Assembly (NCBI RefSeq): GCF_018860165.1 | Contig: NZ_JAHKNG010000015.1 | Span: 1 to 64,000 of the forward strand | Origin: Paracoccus marinaquae | Lineage (GTDB): Bacteria; Pseudomonadota; Alphaproteobacteria; Rhodobacterales; Rhodobacteraceae | DNA: 64,000 nt | Direction: 5' to 3' | Part shown: piece after piece, positions 1-8,119 of the stretch | How positions within the stretch are numbered: the first letter of the stretch is position 1 | Layout of the letters: each line of letters opens with the position of its first letter | Notes under the pieces: model-generated | What the model was told of the DNA's origin: nothing | Seen by the model: only the letters and a program-made list of their open reading frames with translations | Databases searched by the model: none | Translations under genes and position numbers: made by a program

Positions 1-2
1 TG

Positions 3-254
3 GCGCGTGACCATGTCCACATGTTCCTGTCGATCCCGCCGAAACTGTCGCTGTCGGATGTGATGCAGCGCATCAAGGGCCGGTCGTCACGCCGCATCCA
101 GATGGAGTTCCCGGACCTGCGCAAACGATATTGGGGCAGGCGGTTCTGGGCCCGCGGATATTTCTCGACAACCTCGGGCAATGTCACCGACGACATCATA
201 CTTCAGTATCTGGAACTGCATGGAAAACGGGATGCTACCGGCGTCAGCCGGTAG
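3..254 (+). CDS. tnpA: IS200/IS605-family transposase TnpA, 3' fragment
   Basis: This is the C-terminal 83 residues of a small HUH (Y1) single-strand transposase; the start lies before the window. The reading frame is open from base 3. The metal-binding HUH motif is visible as DHVHMFLSIPP, followed by the family pattern YWGRRFWARGY and the helix IILQYLELHG, whose Tyr is the expected catalytic nucleophile. Family members are about 130-150 residues, so roughly the first 60 are outside the window. The last residues (about from KRD on) run through a hairpin that may belong to the flanking DNA rather than to the element, so the coding end may be a read-through tail. Whether the element is complete cannot be judged from here. 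Confidence 0.8.
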   Translation, partial: ARDHVHMFLSIPPKLSLSDVMQRIKGRSSRRIQMEFPDLRKRYWGRRFWARGYFSTTSGNVTDDIILQYLELHGKRDATGVSR

Positions 255-292
255 TGGTTCACTTGAGGCAAAACTCTCTCAGGTGACAGGGC
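235..292 (+). promoter_or_regulatory. Possible 3' half of a glycine riboswitch, 5' part replaced by the IS200 element
   Basis: A perfect 8-bp hairpin (235-242 with 247-254, loop GTCA) is followed by CACTTGAGGCAAAACTCTCT and then CAGGTGACAGGGCGGG. The order hairpin, CACnnnAGG, GCAA, CTCTCAGG, ACAGG-GC resembles the P3 stem and conserved 3' core of the glycine (gcvT-type) aptamer, including the short form in which GCAA runs almost directly into CTCTCAGG. The matching 5' core (GGAGAG and the first strand of P1) is not seen; that position is occupied by the transposase end. A second weak dyad, TCACTTGAG/CTCAGGTGA (259-267, 278-286), also exists. The resemblance is by eye and CACTTGAGG departs from the usual CACCGAAGG. 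It lies just upstream of the puuA-like gene. Confidence 0.4.
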
Positions 293-340
293 GGGCAGTC
301 CCGATGATTGCTGTTCTCAGATTGACCCGGCGAAGAAAAT

Positions 341-369
341 ATATCACAATACATGAAACGATATCACAA
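341..369 (+). promoter_or_regulatory. Direct repeat ATATCACAA, 20 bp apart, in front of puuA
   Basis: ATATCACAA occurs at 341-349 and again at 361-369, exactly two helical turns apart, in an A/T-rich patch directly before the puuA-like start codon. Same-face spacing is what a dimeric DNA-binding regulator would need, so an operator is plausible. The regulator is not identifiable from the window. Confidence 0.3.
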
Positions 370-378
370 AATGGGTGC

Positions 379-1731
379 ATGATGCGACTGGGCGATGCAG
401 AGGACTGGCTTGCCGGCCGTCCCGAAATCGAGACGATCTTTGCCTGCATCTGCGATCTGAACGGGGTCATGCGGGGCAAGCGCGTGCCCGTGGACCAGTT
501 GGAGAAGATCCTGAAGGGCGAGTTGCGCATGCCGCTGTCGCTTCTGGGCATGGATATCTGGGGCGAGGATATCGAGGGCAACGAACTGGTCTTCGATACC
601 GGCGATGCGGACGGGTTGTGCGATTTCACCGGGCGGCCGCTGATCCCGGTCGACTGGATCACCCGCCCGGCGGCTTTCGCCCAGCTGTGGATGCGGCAGG
701 AGGACGGAACCCCTTTCCCGGGCGACCCGCGCCGGGCGCTGGCTGCGGTGGCGGATCGATTTGCCACGCTGGGGCTGACCCCGGTCGTGGCCACCGAACT
801 GGAATTCTATGTGGTGGATCCGTCCGAGGCGGCGCCGCAGCCGCCCCGCTCGCCGATCACCGGCAAGCGGCTTGATTCGGATGGCGCCCTGTCGCTGGAC
901 GAGTTGCAGCATTTCGATGCCTTCCTGAACGATGTCTATGATGGCTGCCGCGCCCAGGGGATCCCTGCGGATTCGGCGATCTCGGAGAACGGGGCAGGGC
1001 AGTTCGAGATCAACCTGCTGCATGTGGCGGACCCGCTGCGCGCGGCCGACGACGCGATTCTGTTCAAGCGGCTGGTGCGCGGCATCGCCCGTCGGCACGG
1101 TTTTGCCGCGACCTTCATGGCCAAGCCCTATGGCGACCGCGCCGGCTCGGGCATGCATGTGCATTTCTCGCTGGTCGATGCCGAGGGTCGCAATGTCTTC
1201 GATGATGGCGGCGATGCGGGGACCGATCTCCTGCGCCATGCGGTTTCCGGCCTGCTTGGAACCATGCAGGAAAACACGCTTGTCTTCGCGCCGCATGAAA
1301 ACTCGTTTCGTCGGCTGCTGCCGGGGGCGCATGCCCCGGCCGCGGTCGCCTGGGGCTATGAAAACCGCACCGTAGCGATCCGCATCCCCGGCGGTTCGCC
1401 CAGGGCGCGCCGGATCGAACATCGCGTCGCCGGCGCGGATGCCAATCCCTATCTGGTTCTGGCCTCGATCCTGGGCGGTGCGCTTCTGGGCATCGAAGGC
1501 AAATGGCAGCCGCCCGAGCCGGTCGAAGGCGACGCCTATGCGCTGGCGCTGGATACGTTGCCGCCGGACTGGGCTTCGGCCATCGACGCCTTCTCGCGCG
1601 GCAGCCATGTCCAGCAGATCTACAGCAAGCGGCTGAGGCGGATGTTCGTGCAATGCAAGCTGCAGGAACTGCGCCGCTTTACCCGCCATGTCACCGATTT
1701 CGAATATCACAGCTATCTGGAGGCCGTGTGA
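379..1731 (+). CDS. puuA: Gamma-glutamylputrescine synthetase-like glutamine synthetase family protein
   Basis: Ligates glutamate to putrescine or a related amine using ATP, the first step of the gamma-glutamyl polyamine route, in the cytoplasm. The 450-residue protein has the glutamine synthetase fold signatures in order: N-terminal DLNGVMRGKR, the glutamate-binding region ELEFYVVDPSE, ENGAGQFEINL, the catalytic MAKPYGDRAGSGMHVHFSL and NRTVAIRIPGG with GADANPYLVLA near the end. These variants fit PuuA-type rather than GlnA-type enzymes. The open frame extends upstream to 181, but that part crosses the riboswitch-like element, so ATG 379 (or the next ATG, 382) is chosen. It overlaps the next gene by one base, implying one transcript. 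The exact amine substrate is inferred from the neighbour. Confidence 0.78.
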   Translation: MMRLGDAEDWLAGRPEIETIFACICDLNGVMRGKRVPVDQLEKILKGELRMPLSLLGMDIWGEDIEGNELVFDTGDADGLCDFTGRPLIPVDWITRPAAFAQLWMRQEDGTPFPGDPRRALAAVADRFATLGLTPVVATELEFYVVDPSEAAPQPPRSPITGKRLDSDGALSLDELQHFDAFLNDVYDGCRAQGIPADSAISENGAGQFEINLLHVADPLRAADDAILFKRLVRGIARRHGFAATFMAKPYGDRAGSGMHVHFSLVDAEGRNVFDDGGDAGTDLLRHAVSGLLGTMQENTLVFAPHENSFRRLLPGAHAPAAVAWGYENRTVAIRIPGGSPRARRIEHRVAGADANPYLVLASILGGALLGIEGKWQPPEPVEGDAYALALDTLPPDWASAIDAFSRGSHVQQIYSKRLRRMFVQCKLQELRRFTRHVTDFEYHSYLEAV

Positions 1732-3053
1732 TGAACGCCATGTCCCCTGTCCATCCTCATCCCTATGCCGGCGACGGCCGGCATGTCGGCAGTTATTACG
1801 CCGCCTCGGCCAATCCGTCGCCGGATCGCCCGCAACTGCTGGGGGAATACGAGACCGATATCTGCGTCGTCGGCGCCGGCTATTCGGGCCTGTCGACGGC
1901 GCTGCATCTGGCCGAGAAGGGCTACAAGGTCGCCATCGTCGAGGGGGTGCGCGTCGGCTGGGGCGCCTCGGGCCGCAACGGCGGCCAGATCGTCAACGGC
2001 CTGAATGCCAGCCTCGAGACCATCGGTCGCCGCTATGGCGCGGATACGGCGCGTTTCGTGGCCGGGCTGGTGCAGGAGGGGGGCGAGATCATCCGCGAGC
2101 GGGTCAGGACCTATGACATCCGCTGCGACCTGAAGGATGGCAATGTCTTCGCCGCGCTGACCCCCGCGCATCTGCGCGAACTGGAGGCGCGCAAGGCGCT
2201 GTGGGAAAGCCATGGCCTTCATAACCAGCGCATGCTGTCCCGCGACGAGATGCGCGGGCATGTGAAGTCCGACCTCTATGTCGGCGGCATGATCGACGTC
2301 AGCGGCGGGCACATGCACCCGCTCAACCTCGCGCTTGGCGAGGCCGCGGCCTTGGAAAGCCTGGGCGGGGTGATCTTCGAGATGTCGCCGGTCCTGTCCG
2401 TCGATCACGCGGCAGAGCGGCCGGTGGTCCACACGGCGCAGGGACAGATCACCTGCAGAACGCTGGTTCTGTGCGGCAATGCCTATCTGGGTCATGTCGT
2501 GCCGACGCTGACCTCGCGCGTGATGCCGGTCTCGACTCAGGTCATGGCCACGCGCCCCCTGGGCGAAAAACTGGCCCGCGAGCTGATGCCCACGGATGTC
2601 TGCGTCGAGGATATCCGCTATATCCTGGACTATTACCGCATGTCGGCCGATTTCCGGCTGCTGTTCGGTGGCGGGACGGTCTATGGCGGCGCCGATCCGA
2701 AGGACATCAAGGCCAAGCTGCGCCGGAACCTCGACAAGGTCTTCCCGCAACTGGCCGGCACCGAGATCGACTTTGCCTGGTCGGGCAACTTCGCCCTGTC
2801 CTTCAGCCGGGTGCCGCAGATGGGCCGGATCGGCGCCAATACCTATTTCGCGCATGGCTATTCCGGCCATGGCGTGACCGGTTCGCACACCTTCGGTCGC
2901 ATCCTGTCCGAGGCGATCAACGGCGATCTGACCCGCTTCGACAGCTTCGCCGCACTGCCCTGGATTCCCTTCCCCGGTGGCCGGACGTTCCGGGTGCCCT
3001 ATTCGGTCATCGGCTCGTGGTGGTATGCCCTGCGCGACCGGTTCGGCGTCTGA
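1731..3053 (+). CDS. puuB: Gamma-glutamylputrescine oxidase-like FAD-dependent oxidoreductase
   Basis: DAO/GlcD-type flavoprotein of 440 residues expected to oxidise gamma-glutamylputrescine to the aldehyde with release of ammonia and peroxide. The FAD-binding dinucleotide fold is seen at about residues 41-70 (DICVVGAGYSGLSTALHL, ending in an acidic residue), with WGASGRNGGQIVNG just after, and the C-terminal flavin signature YFAHGYSGHGVTGSH. The start ATG overlaps the puuA stop (TGATG), so translation is probably coupled and the two products act in sequence. Members of the same family also oxidise glycine, sarcosine and D-amino acids, so substrate assignment rests on the puuA neighbour. Confidence 0.75.
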   Translation: MNAMSPVHPHPYAGDGRHVGSYYAASANPSPDRPQLLGEYETDICVVGAGYSGLSTALHLAEKGYKVAIVEGVRVGWGASGRNGGQIVNGLNASLETIGRRYGADTARFVAGLVQEGGEIIRERVRTYDIRCDLKDGNVFAALTPAHLRELEARKALWESHGLHNQRMLSRDEMRGHVKSDLYVGGMIDVSGGHMHPLNLALGEAAALESLGGVIFEMSPVLSVDHAAERPVVHTAQGQITCRTLVLCGNAYLGHVVPTLTSRVMPVSTQVMATRPLGEKLARELMPTDVCVEDIRYILDYYRMSADFRLLFGGGTVYGGADPKDIKAKLRRNLDKVFPQLAGTEIDFAWSGNFALSFSRVPQMGRIGANTYFAHGYSGHGVTGSHTFGRILSEAINGDLTRFDSFAALPWIPFPGGRTFRVPYSVIGSWWYALRDRFGV

Positions 3054-3094
3054 GCGGGTTCATCGCGGGCATTGCCCCCGGGGCAGGAAAGTCA

Positions 3095-3122
3095 CATGCC
3101 GCCCGTTCGACCGGGCGGCATG
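3095..3122. terminator. Bidirectional hairpin between puuB and prpE
   Basis: Perfect 11-bp inverted repeat, CATGCCGCCCG (3095-3105) and CGGGCGGCATG (3112-3122), with a 6-base loop, placed between the convergent stops of puuB and prpE. There is no good T run, so it is a likely but not textbook intrinsic terminator for both strands. Confidence 0.6.
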
Positions 3123-3146
3123 TTCATGTCGGGCGGGTCCCGCCGC

Positions 3147-5036
3147 TCAGCGCTGTGGGTAGCCGAGCCCCTGCAGGGCTGTGGTGATCTCGTCCAGGAT
3201 CACCGGGTCGTCGATCGTGGCCGGGGTCTTGAAGGCTTCGCCATCGGCGATCTTGACCATGGTGGCGCGCAGGATCTTGCCCGAGCGGGTCTTGGGCAGC
3301 CGGTCGACGACGCAGGCCAGCTTGAAGGCCGCGACCGGGCCGATCTGGTCGCGGACGCGCTTGACCACCTCGCGCACGACCTGCTCGTCTGGCGTGGCGG
3401 TGCCTTTCTTCAGGCACAGAAAGCCGACCGGCATCTGCCCCTTCAGACTGTCGGCCACGCCGATCACCGCGCATTCCGCAACCGCCGGATGGCCGGCCAG
3501 CACCTCTTCCATGGCGCCGGTGGACAGGCGGTGGCCGGCGACGTTGATCACGTCATCGGTGCGCGCCATGATGTAGAGATAGCCGTCCTTGTCGACATAG
3601 CCGGCGTCGCCGGTCTCGTAATAGCCGGGGAAATGATCCAGATAGGATTTCCGGAACCGGTCCTCGGCATTCCACAGCGAGGGCAGGGTGCCCGGCGGCA
3701 GCGGCAGCCGGAGGGCGATGGCGCCCAGCGTGTCCGGCCCGACCGGCTGGCCGGCCTCGTCGAGGATCTGCACGTCATAGCCCGGCATCGGCACCGAGGG
3801 GCTGCCCTTCTTGACCGGCATCGGCTCGATCCCGAAGGGGTTGGCGACGATGCCCCAGCCGGTCTCGGTCTGCCACCAGTGGTCGATCACCGGCAGGTTC
3901 AGCTGGTCCTCCAGCCACTGGATCGTGTCGGGATCGGCGCGCTCGCCGGCCAGGAACACCGCCTGCAGGCTCGACAGGTTGTAGTCGCGGATCAGTTCGC
4001 CATTCGGGTCCTCGCGCTTGACGGCGCGGATCGCGGTCGGGGCGGTGAAGAAGGATTTGACCCTGTGGTTCTGGATCACCCGCCAGAAGGTGCCGGCATC
4101 CGGCGTGCCCACGGGCTTGCCCTCGAAGACGATGGTGGTGGCGCCGGCGATCAGCGGGCCATAGCAGATATAGCTGTGGCCGACGACCCAGCCGACATCC
4201 GAGGCGGCCCAGAACACGTCGCCCGCATCGATCCCGTAGATGTTCTTCATCGTCCAGTTCAGCGCCACCAGATGACCGGCGGTGTGCCGGATCACGCCCT
4301 TGGGCTGTCCGGTGGTGCCCGATGTATAGAGAACATAGGCCGGATGATTGCCCTCGACCGGGACGCAATCGGCGGGCTCGATGCCATACTGGAAGCCGTG
4401 CCAGTTGTAGTCGCGGCCGGGGATCAGTTCGGCGACCTCCTGCTCGCGCTGGAAGATGACGCAGAAATCGGGCTTGTGCCTCGCCTGGTCGACGGCCGCG
4501 TCCAGAAGCGGCTTGTAATGGACGACGCGGCCGGGCTCCAATCCGCAGGAGGCGGCGATGATCGCCTTGGGCGTGGCGTCGTCGATGCGCACGGCCAGTT
4601 CATGCGCGGCGAAACCGCCGAAGACGACCGAATGGATGGCGCCCAGGCGGGCGCAGGCCAGCATCGCCTCGAGCGCCTCGGGCACCATCGGCATGTAGAT
4701 GATGACCCGGTCGCCCTTCTCGATGCCCTTGGCGCGCAGCGCGCCCGCGAGGCTGGCCACCCGGTCGCGCAGTTCGCGATAGGTGATGCCGCGATAGGAA
4801 TGGGTGATCGGGCTGTCATGAATGATGGCCAGCTGATCGCCGCGGCCGGCCTCGACATGGCGGTCCACCGCGTTCCAGCAGGTATTGACCATGCCGTCGG
4901 CGAACCATTCGCCCGCCGGTCCCTGATCGAAATAGGCGCGGCTGGGCGCGCGGTCCCAGTCGATCTTCTCGGCGGCCCCCATCCAGAACCCTTCCGGGTC
5001 GGATTTCCAGCCTGCGTACACATCTTGGTATGCCAT
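3147..5036 (-). CDS. prpE: Propionyl-CoA synthetase
   Basis: Acyl-CoA synthetase of the ANL superfamily that activates propionate to propionyl-CoA through an acyl-adenylate. The 629-residue length equals that of known PrpE enzymes. Seen: N-terminal acetyl-CoA-synthetase cap with DVYAGWKSDPEGFW, the P-loop YTSGTTGQPKG (237-247), HWWQTETGW (A5 motif), YETGDAGYVDKDGYL (A7) and PKTRSGKILR near the end with Lys587, the residue that is reversibly acetylated in this family. GAGGAGGGGC lies 5 bases before the ATG. TTTGCAAA-type boxes lie directly upstream, which fits control by a propionate-linked ScfR regulator. Its product would feed propionyl-CoA carboxylase and the methylmalonyl-CoA epimerase encoded at 45 kb. 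Confidence 0.93.
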   Translation of the reverse strand: MAYQDVYAGWKSDPEGFWMGAAEKIDWDRAPSRAYFDQGPAGEWFADGMVNTCWNAVDRHVEAGRGDQLAIIHDSPITHSYRGITYRELRDRVASLAGALRAKGIEKGDRVIIYMPMVPEALEAMLACARLGAIHSVVFGGFAAHELAVRIDDATPKAIIAASCGLEPGRVVHYKPLLDAAVDQARHKPDFCVIFQREQEVAELIPGRDYNWHGFQYGIEPADCVPVEGNHPAYVLYTSGTTGQPKGVIRHTAGHLVALNWTMKNIYGIDAGDVFWAASDVGWVVGHSYICYGPLIAGATTIVFEGKPVGTPDAGTFWRVIQNHRVKSFFTAPTAIRAVKREDPNGELIRDYNLSSLQAVFLAGERADPDTIQWLEDQLNLPVIDHWWQTETGWGIVANPFGIEPMPVKKGSPSVPMPGYDVQILDEAGQPVGPDTLGAIALRLPLPPGTLPSLWNAEDRFRKSYLDHFPGYYETGDAGYVDKDGYLYIMARTDDVINVAGHRLSTGAMEEVLAGHPAVAECAVIGVADSLKGQMPVGFLCLKKGTATPDEQVVREVVKRVRDQIGPVAAFKLACVVDRLPKTRSGKILRATMVKIADGEAFKTPATIDDPVILDEITTALQGLGYPQR

Positions 5037-5131
5037 GGTATGCCCCTCCTCGACGGTGACATTCTGTTACCGAGGATAGGGGATATCGCGCAACAGTGTT
5101 AGCGGGAGCGGAGACGTTTCGTCGCAGAGAT

Positions 5132-5231
5132 TTTGCGAAGATCGGGCGCTGAGAGCGGCAAGATTTTGCAAACAGAAAACTGCTGCAAAACGTCGGATGA
5201 CGCGCGGTTAATTTTGCAAAATTCGGGCAAA
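5132..5231. promoter_or_regulatory. Cluster of TTTGCAAA boxes upstream of prpE
   Basis: The prpE-maeB intergenic space contains TTTGCGAA (5132-5139), TTTGCAAA (5165-5172), GCTGCAAA (5182-5189), and the 14-bp palindrome AATTTTGCAAAATT (5210-5223) followed by a degenerate GGGCAAA. TTTGCAAA half-sites are the known recognition element of ScfR/RamB-type short-chain acyl-CoA regulators (PccR of Rhodobacter sphaeroides controls propionyl-CoA carboxylase this way). Their position in front of a propionyl-CoA synthetase supports the assignment. The regulator gene is not in the window. Confidence 0.6.
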
Positions 5232-5287
5232 TGCCGTCGCGCGGGTGATTCGCGGCCCGCCCCCCGAAAGAGGGCGGGCCATCCGCA

Positions 5288-7567
5288 TCAACTGTAATAG
5301 GCGACCGGCGTGCCGGCCAGCGCGCTCATGTTCAGCAACCCGCGCGCGGTGATCGAGGGGGTGACGATATGGGCGCGGTTGCCCATGCCCATCAGGATCG
5401 GCCCGACCTCCAGCCCGCTGGCCTTCTGTTTCAGCACATTGCGCACGCCCGAGGCGGCGTCGCTGCCGGCGAAGATCAGGACGTTGGCCGCGCCCTCGAT
5501 GCGCGAATTGGGGAAGATGCGCGCGCGCAGGGCCGGATCCAGCGCCGAGTCGACCTGCATCTCGCCCTCGAAGGTGAAATCGACCTCATGCGCCTCAAGC
5601 AGTTCCATCGCCGCACGCATCTTGCGTCCGCCGGGCGTGTCGAGATTGCCGAACTGGGAATGGCTGCACAGCGCGATGCGCGGGGTGATGCCGAAGCGGC
5701 GCACATGGCGGGCGGCGCCGATCGCCGTCTCCATGACCTCTTCGGGCGAGGGGTCGTGATGGACCTGGGTGTCGGCGATGAAGACCGGCCCGTCCTCGAG
5801 GATGATCATCGACAGCGCGCCGGTCGGATGCAGCCCGTCGCGGGCCAGAACCTGACGGATATATTGCAGGTGCCAGCTGTATTGCCCGAAGGTGCCGCAG
5901 ATCAGGCTGTCGGCCTCGTCACGATGGACCATGACCGCGCCGATTGCGGTGGTATTGGTGCGCATGATCGCCCGCGCGATGTCGGGGCTGACGCCGCGCC
6001 GCGCCATCAGGCCGTGATAGGTTTCCCAGTAGTCCCGGTAGCGGGGATCGTTCTCGGGGTTGACGATCTGGAAGTCCTTTTCCGGCCGGATCGGCAGGCC
6101 ACAGCGTTCCGCGCGGGTCGAGATCACGTCCGGGCGGCCGATCAGGATCGGCACATCGGTGGTTTCCTCCAGCATCGCATTGGCGGCGCGCAGCACGCGC
6201 TCGTCCTCGCCCTCGGCAAAGACGATCCGGCGCCGTGCGGTCGCCGCGGCCTCGAAGACCGGGCGCATGATCAGCGCCGAGCGGAAGACCGAGCCGTCCA
6301 GCTTGCGCTTGTAGGCGTCCAGATCCTCGATCGGCCGCGTCGCCACGCCGGACTCCATCGCCGCGCGGGCCACGGCCGAGGAGACGATGCCGATCAGCCG
6401 CGGGTCGAAGGGCTTGGGGATCAGGTATTCGGGACCGAAGGTCAGCGTCTCGCCGCGATAGGCGGCCGCGGCCTCGGCGGCGGTGGTGGCGCGGGCCAGC
6501 GCCGCGATGCCCTCGACGCAGGCGACCTCCATCTCGTCATTGATGGTCGTGGCCCCGACATCCAGCGCGCCGCGGAAGATGAAGGGGAAGCACAGCACGT
6601 TGTTGACCTGGTTCGGGAAGTCGCTGCGCCCGGTGGCGATGATCGCGTCGGGCGAGACGCTGCGCACCTCGTCGGGCAGGATCTCGGGCGTCGGGTTGGC
6701 CAGCGCGAAGACGATCGGGCGCGCGGCCATCTTCTGCACCATCGCGGGCTTCAGCACGCCGGGGCCCGAAAGACCCAGGAACAGGTCGGCGCCCTCGATC
6801 ACCTGATCCAGCGTCCGCAGCTCGCTGGGCTGGGCGAAGGCGGATTTCTGCGGGTTCATGTCCTCGGCCCGGCCCTCGTAGACCAGCCCGTGAATGTCGC
6901 AGAGCCAGACATTCTCGCGCCTGACGCCCAGTTTCAGCAGCATGTTCAGGCAGGCGATGCCCGCCGCACCCCCGCCGGTCGAGACGACCTTGATATCCTC
7001 GAATTTCTTGCCGGCGACGCGCAGCGCGTTGGTGGCGGCGGCGCCCACCACGATGGCGGTGCCGTGCTGGTCGTCGTGAAAGACCGGGATGTTCATCCGC
7101 TCGCGGCACAGTTTCTCGACGATGAAACAGTCGGGCGCCTTGATATCCTCGAGGTTGATGGCGCCGAAGGTCGGCTCCAGCGCGCAGACGATATCGGCCA
7201 GCTTTTCGGGGTCGTTTTCGTTCACCTCGATATCGAAGCAGTCGATATTGGCGAACTTCTTGAACAGGACCGCCTTGCCCTCCATCACCGGCTTGGAGGC
7301 GGCGGCGCCGATATTGCCCAGACCCAGAACGGCGGTGCCGTTCGAGACCACGGCGACCAGATTGCCGCGCGCGGTGTATCGGCTGGAGGTGGCGGGGTCG
7401 GCCTTGATTTCCAGGCAGGCCTCGGCCACGCCCGGCGAATAGGCGCGGCTGAGGTCGCGGCCGTTGGCCAGCGGCTTGGTCGCGCGAATCTCCAGTTTCC
7501 CGGGACGCGGGAATTCATGGTAATCCAAAGCCGCCTGGCGCGCGGTGTCCTGTCTGCGTTCTTCCAT
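5288..7567 (-). CDS. maeB: NADP-dependent malic enzyme with C-terminal phosphotransacetylase-like domain
   Basis: Decarboxylates malate to pyruvate with NAD(P)H formation, supplying NADPH and pyruvate during growth on acids. The 759-residue protein is the long MaeB form: malic enzyme domains (about 1-410, with [12 protein letters not shown] and the metal-site [11 protein letters not shown]) followed by a phosphate acetyl/butyryl transferase domain (about 430-755, beginning [15 protein letters not shown]). In studied members the second domain has no transferase activity and serves as an acetyl-CoA sensor. An upstream in-frame ATG exists at 7585, but GGAGG sits 7 bases before the ATG at 7567, so that start is chosen. 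It is transcribed in the same direction as prpE but separated by 251 bases with its own regulatory boxes. Confidence 0.93.
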   Translation of the reverse strand: MEERRQDTARQAALDYHEFPRPGKLEIRATKPLANGRDLSRAYSPGVAEACLEIKADPATSSRYTARGNLVAVVSNGTAVLGLGNIGAAASKPVMEGKAVLFKKFANIDCFDIEVNENDPEKLADIVCALEPTFGAINLEDIKAPDCFIVEKLCRERMNIPVFHDDQHGTAIVVGAAATNALRVAGKKFEDIKVVSTGGGAAGIACLNMLLKLGVRRENVWLCDIHGLVYEGRAEDMNPQKSAFAQPSELRTLDQVIEGADLFLGLSGPGVLKPAMVQKMAARPIVFALANPTPEILPDEVRSVSPDAIIATGRSDFPNQVNNVLCFPFIFRGALDVGATTINDEMEVACVEGIAALARATTAAEAAAAYRGETLTFGPEYLIPKPFDPRLIGIVSSAVARAAMESGVATRPIEDLDAYKRKLDGSVFRSALIMRPVFEAAATARRRIVFAEGEDERVLRAANAMLEETTDVPILIGRPDVISTRAERCGLPIRPEKDFQIVNPENDPRYRDYWETYHGLMARRGVSPDIARAIMRTNTTAIGAVMVHRDEADSLICGTFGQYSWHLQYIRQVLARDGLHPTGALSMIILEDGPVFIADTQVHHDPSPEEVMETAIGAARHVRRFGITPRIALCSHSQFGNLDTPGGRKMRAAMELLEAHEVDFTFEGEMQVDSALDPALRARIFPNSRIEGAANVLIFAGSDAASGVRNVLKQKASGLEVGPILMGMGNRAHIVTPSITARGLLNMSALAGTPVAYYS

Positions 7568-7723
7568 CTTCACCCCTCCGGTCACGCAATTAGTTCAGCG
7601 TTAAACCATTTCTGCGGCGGGGAACAGGCGGGTTCTGCTGCGGCGGGGAACGGGAGGCTTCGGCTTGCGTTGTCATGGCACGAGGCGCAAGACTGCCGAG
7701 AGACGAAGAAAAGGGGGCAAGCC

Positions 7724-8119
7724 ATGTCACTTCTGGATGCGGCGCGCGAGGTGCGCGAGGCGGCCTATGTGCCCTATTCGCATTTCAAGGTGGGGGCTGC
7801 GGTCAGGGGCGTGTCGGGCGCCATCTATCGCGGCTGCAATGTCGAGAACGTCGCCTATCCCGAGGGCACCTGCGCCGAGGCCGGGGCCATCGCCGCCATG
7901 GTCGCGGCCGGCGAAACCGAACTGATCGAGGTCGCGGTGATCGCCGACGCCCCCGCACCCTGTCCGCCCTGCGGCGGCTGCCGCCAGAAGCTGGCCGAGT
8001 TCGGCCGCCACGACACGCCGGTCCTGCTGGCCACGGTCGAGGGCGCGACCTATGCCACGACTATCGGGGAATTGCTGCCCGGACGCTTTGACATCAGCCA
8101 TATGAGCCGGGCGGAATGA
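7724..8119 (+). CDS. cdd: Cytidine deaminase
   Basis: Deaminates cytidine and deoxycytidine to uridine and deoxyuridine; 131 residues, the small homotetrameric form. Zinc site: C50-A-E52 (general acid/base Glu52) and the PCPPC motif with Cys80 and Cys83. AAGGGGGC precedes the ATG. It is the first gene of a five-gene salvage operon; its stop overlaps the deoA start by 4 bases (ATGA). Confidence 0.95.
   Translation: MSLLDAAREVREAAYVPYSHFKVGAAVRGVSGAIYRGCNVENVAYPEGTCAEAGAIAAMVAAGETELIEVAVIADAPAPCPPCGGCRQKLAEFGRHDTPVLLATVEGATYATTIGELLPGRFDISHMSRAE

Noticed and set aside
364..1710. 448-codon open frame on the minus strand opposite puuA
   Set aside because: Mirror frame of a strongly biased high-GC gene; composition is Arg/Gly/Ala/Asp-rich without a family, and the plus strand encodes a clear glutamine synthetase.
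5369..8119. Very long plus-strand open frame across maeB
   Set aside because: Only the last 132 codons (cdd, from 7724) are real; the rest is a shadow of the malic enzyme gene.
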